From positions 18,629 to 26,200 of the forward strand of contig MNDB01000057.1 in assembly GCA_001914705.1 (NCBI GenBank): a stretch of DNA of 7,572 nt, read 5' to 3'. The stretch is from Actinobacteria bacterium 13_2_20CM_68_14 (GTDB taxonomy: Bacteria > Actinomycetota > Thermoleophilia > Gaiellales > Gaiellaceae). The notes beneath the pieces were generated by a model. That model made no database searches. It saw only the letters and a program-made list of their open reading frames with translations, and had not been told where the DNA came from. Made by a program: the position numbers and the translations under genes. Below, piece after piece: positions 6,154 to 7,572 of this stretch. How positions within the stretch are numbered: position 1 is the stretch's first letter; every line of letters begins with the position of its first letter.

Positions 6154-6355
6154 TGTCCGCGAGGTCGTCCTCGGCCGCCTGGGCTGCCTCCCCGATCGAC
6201 TGTCCGCCGCCGATTCCGGAGCCGGCGGCGTATCCCGACTCGGACAAGAACCTTTCCTCGGCCTCGCCCGGGTCCTCTCCGCCGAACTCCTCGCGCAGGT
6301 CGGCCTCATCCTCGGGTTTCCCACCGATCCCACGTACCCAGCTCCAGAGTCCCAT
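6125..6355 (-). CDS. small acidic hypothetical protein
   Basis: A 76-residue protein of unknown function. It begins MGLWSWVRGIGGKPEDEAD, a short aromatic N-terminus, and is then rich in Glu, Asp, Gly and Ala (DLREEFGGEDPGEAEERF, GGGQSIGEAAQAAEDDL), ending in proline-rich KPPPDPSP. No signal peptide, cysteines or fold are evident and it is probably largely disordered. The acidic, low-arginine composition differs from the arginine-rich shadow frames here, which supports real coding. The ATG is nine bases after the stop of the membrane-protein gene on the same strand. There is no Shine-Dalgarno, but TAGACT lies six bases before the ATG. Its last 29 bases overlap the 3' end of hemQ on the other strand. 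Confidence 0.7.
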   Translation of the reverse strand: MGLWSWVRGIGGKPEDEADLREEFGGEDPGEAEERFLSESGYAAGSGIGGGQSIGEAAQAAEDDLADTKPPPDPSP

Positions 6356-6361
6356 GCGGAG

Positions 6362-6367
6362 AGTCTA
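6362..6367 (-). promoter_or_regulatory. possible -10 box for the small acidic gene, overlapping upstream stop
   Basis: TAGACT on the minus strand fits TANNNT and ends six bases before the ATG at 6355, close to leaderless spacing. Its TAG is the stop codon of the membrane-protein gene, the same arrangement as at hemQ. Confidence 0.32.
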
Positions 6368-6730
6368 GTACCCGTAGGAACGCTCGGCCCGCCAGACACG
6401 CCACATCGCATAGCCGGCCAGGATCAGGACGACGATGAAGGCGAACGCGTCGAGCCCGACCGTCCTCCGTCCGGGCCAGAAGTAGGCGGCGAAGTCAACG
6501 AGGATCAGCAGGGCGCTGCCGTAGAAGACGCGGTTCGAGCGTTGCGACCAGGTCTCGATCTCGTGCCGCATCCGGTCGCGCCAGAACATGTAGAGAACGA
6601 CCGCGATCGCGAGGAAGAAGACGATCTGCAGGATCAGTGAGAGTGAGACGAGCGTCCCCTCGAGGTTGAGCACGAAGATCACAGCCGCGATCGCGAGGAT
6701 CACGATGAAACCGCGGACGGTTCCGTTCAT
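6365..6730 (-). CDS. four-helix integral membrane protein, unknown function
   Basis: A 121-residue inner-membrane protein with four predicted helices at about residues 7-23 (GFIVILAIAAVIFVLNL), 27-50 (SLILQIVFFLAIAVVLYMFW), 69-86 (FYGSALLILVDFAAYFW) and 92-112 (LDAFAFIVVLILAGYAMWRVW). The loop between helices 2 and 3 (RDRMRHEIETWSQRSNR) is highly charged and probably cytoplasmic, as is the short tail RAERSYGY. I recognise no family or catalytic motif. The start is uncertain. ATG at 6730 has GGTGGAG four bases before it. ATG at 6751 adds MGRWWSD but has its GGGAGG only two bases away. The frame continues to 6817, but that would overlap bcp. The small acidic gene follows nine bases downstream, probably in the same operon. 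Confidence 0.8.
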   Translation of the reverse strand: MNGTVRGFIVILAIAAVIFVLNLEGTLVSLSLILQIVFFLAIAVVLYMFWRDRMRHEIETWSQRSNRVFYGSALLILVDFAAYFWPGRRTVGLDAFAFIVVLILAGYAMWRVWRAERSYGY

Positions 6731-6761
6731 GTCGCTCCACCAGCGTCCCATGGCCTCCCGG

Positions 6762-6767
6762 TAGGAT
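6762..6767 (+). promoter_or_regulatory. possible -10 box for bcp, leaderless
   Basis: TAGGAT fits TANNNT and is exactly seven bases before the bcp ATG, predicting a transcript that begins at the start codon. The AGGA inside it could instead serve as a weak ribosome binding site at eight-base spacing. It sits in the 44-base gap between bcp and the divergent membrane-protein gene. Confidence 0.42.
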
Positions 6768-6774
6768 CGCTGCG

Positions 6775-7230
6775 ATGGTCGACGAGGGCAAGCCCGCACC
6801 CGATTTCGAGCTGACAAGCGACACCGGCGAGCATGTCAAGCTCTCCAACTTCCGCGGCAAGCCGGTCGTTCTCTACTTCTATCCCAAGGACGACACGCCC
6901 GGATGTACGGCTCAGGCCTGCGGGATACGCGACGTCTACGCCGACTTTCGCGAGCGCGGCGCGGTCGTGCTCGGCGTCAGTCCCGACGACGAGGCTTCAC
7001 ACGTCAAGTTCAAAGAGAAGTACTCGCTCCCGTTCACGCTCCTGGCCGATCCGGGGCACGAGATCGCCGAGCAGTACGGCGTCTGGAAGGAGCGAAACAT
7101 GTACGGCAAGAAGTCGATGGGCATCGAACGCTCGACCTTCGTGATCGACGCGGACGGCAACGTCGCGAAGGCAATGCGCCGCGTGAAGCCGGAGACCCAC
7201 GCGGCGGACGTGTTGGCCGCTCTGCCCTAG
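6775..7230 (+). CDS. bcp: thioredoxin-dependent thiol peroxidase, BCP/PrxQ-type peroxiredoxin
   Basis: Reduces hydrogen peroxide and organic hydroperoxides using thioredoxin-supplied electrons; cytoplasmic. The 151 residues are the full length of the BCP/PrxQ family. Seen: GKPAPDFEL at the N-terminus, the FYPKDDTPGCTAQACGIRD active site with peroxidatic Cys44 and resolving Cys49 (the five-residue spacing of the atypical two-cysteine type), Pro37 and Thr41 of the PxxxTxxC motif, GVSPDDEASHVKFKEKY, FTLLADPGHEIAEQYGVW, and the conserved arginine in GIERSTFVIDADG. The ATG is supported by the TAGGAT box seven bases upstream and by exact family length. It diverges from the membrane-protein gene with a 44-base gap. 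No OxyR-type or other regulatory site is evident. The assignment is firm. Confidence 0.96.
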   Translation: MVDEGKPAPDFELTSDTGEHVKLSNFRGKPVVLYFYPKDDTPGCTAQACGIRDVYADFRERGAVVLGVSPDDEASHVKFKEKYSLPFTLLADPGHEIAEQYGVWKERNMYGKKSMGIERSTFVIDADGNVAKAMRRVKPETHAADVLAALP

Positions 7231-7329
7231 AGAGTTTTACGGGCGGCTTACCCGACCCGAATCGTCGCCTGACGCAGCGCCCGGACGATCTGCGCGTCTT
7301 CCCTCTTCGTCAAACCAGGAGGTCTCGAG
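7231..7329. other. intergenic region between bcp and the secreted-protein gene
   Basis: Holds a short AGAGTTTTA stretch just after the bcp stop and a weak CGGG...CCCG pairing (about 7240-7254), neither a convincing terminator. A 6-base ATCGTC/GACGAT pair (7261-7266 and 7285-7290) could be chance. No TANNNT box stands at leaderless spacing to the next gene, in keeping with its strong Shine-Dalgarno. Confidence 0.3.
7317..7323 (+). promoter_or_regulatory. Shine-Dalgarno of the secreted-protein gene
   Basis: AGGAGGT, six bases before the ATG at 7330, is nearly full complementarity to the 16S anti-Shine-Dalgarno. It contrasts with the leaderless-looking starts of the neighbouring genes and suggests high translation. 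Confidence 0.75.
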
Positions 7330-7572
7330 ATGAGAAGGCGCCTCATGTACGTCGTCCTGGCCGCATTCGTGTTGCTCGCGGCCGGTGCATCGAGCACATT
7401 CGCCGCCCGGGGAAGCGGCGTGCAAACGTTCATCTTCAACGGTCGACTGCTCACCGACGCCGGCAGTTCGTCGTCGCTGTACGTCGACGTGAACGGCGGT
7501 AACAGACTCGCACTCAAGAAGCTGGTCGGGCAGAGCGACAACCAGTACTTCGCGGTCGACTCGAGCACCCAG
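7330..7572 (+). CDS. secreted protein of unknown function, N-terminal part (truncated by window edge)
   Basis: Only the first 81 residues lie in the window. The N-terminus is a clear Sec signal peptide: basic MRRRLM, hydrophobic core YVVLAAFVLLAAGA, then SSTFAARG with cleavage near residue 25-26 after an A-x-A-like site. The mature part begins RGSGVQTFIFNGRLL and continues with alternating hydrophobic residues (SLYVDVNGGNRLALKKLVG, QYFAVDSST), which looks like beta-sheet. No cysteines, so it is not a lipoprotein by lipobox. I do not recognise the family. The start is fixed by the excellent Shine-Dalgarno six bases upstream. It lies about 100 bases after bcp on the same strand but probably has its own promoter within that gap. 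Confidence 0.8.
   Translation, partial: MRRRLMYVVLAAFVLLAAGASSTFAARGSGVQTFIFNGRLLTDAGSSSSLYVDVNGGNRLALKKLVGQSDNQYFAVDSSTQ

Noticed and set aside
7248..7568. 106-codon minus-strand frame opposite the right-edge secreted protein
   Set aside because: The plus strand has a strong Shine-Dalgarno and signal peptide; the opposite frame has neither.
1..7572. Defence system, mobile element, CRISPR array or RNA gene
   Set aside because: I looked for repeat-spacer units, transposase or integrase motifs, terminal repeats, tRNA cloverleaf signatures and toxin/antitoxin-like pairs and saw none.

Overview
The window is GC-rich (about two thirds G+C by eye), with strong G/C bias at third codon positions, GTG starts and several TANNNT boxes 6-8 bases before start codons. 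Together with an actinobacterial-type coproheme decarboxylase, this suggests an actinobacterium. A deep lineage such as Thermoleophilia is my guess; no marker in the window proves it.

Layout. Bases 1-2874 read on the minus strand. In order of transcription they hold uvrC (nucleotide excision repair endonuclease subunit), a 225-base gap with a possible 18-codon ORF and a hairpin, a small dimeric alpha/beta-barrel-type protein, and the N-terminal part of an MFS exporter that runs off the left edge. A short divergent spacer (2875-2955) carries a 15-base imperfect inverted repeat. Plus-strand genes follow: two tandem paralogous secreted or membrane-anchored proteins that look like clan GH-A glycoside hydrolases, then hemQ/chdC only 10 bases downstream. 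The first paralog has an apparent -1 frameshift between its signal-anchor/linker and its catalytic barrel. On the minus strand, converging on hemQ and overlapping its 3' end, lie a four-helix membrane protein and a small acidic protein. Divergent from these is bcp, a thiol peroxidase, with its start only 44 bases away. The right edge holds the start of a secreted protein with a strong ribosome binding site.

How the genes relate. uvrC, hemQ and bcp are housekeeping genes for DNA repair, heme synthesis and peroxide defence. I see no single pathway joining them. The most distinctive part is the tandem GH-A-like pair: both copies keep the two expected catalytic glutamates and a matching pair of cysteines, so both encode plausible exported enzymes of unknown substrate. 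The second most distinctive part is the repeated promoter pattern suggesting leaderless transcripts. In two cases the TAG stop of the upstream gene supplies the first three bases of the next gene's -10 box. I see no CRISPR array, tRNA, rRNA, insertion sequence or phage gene.
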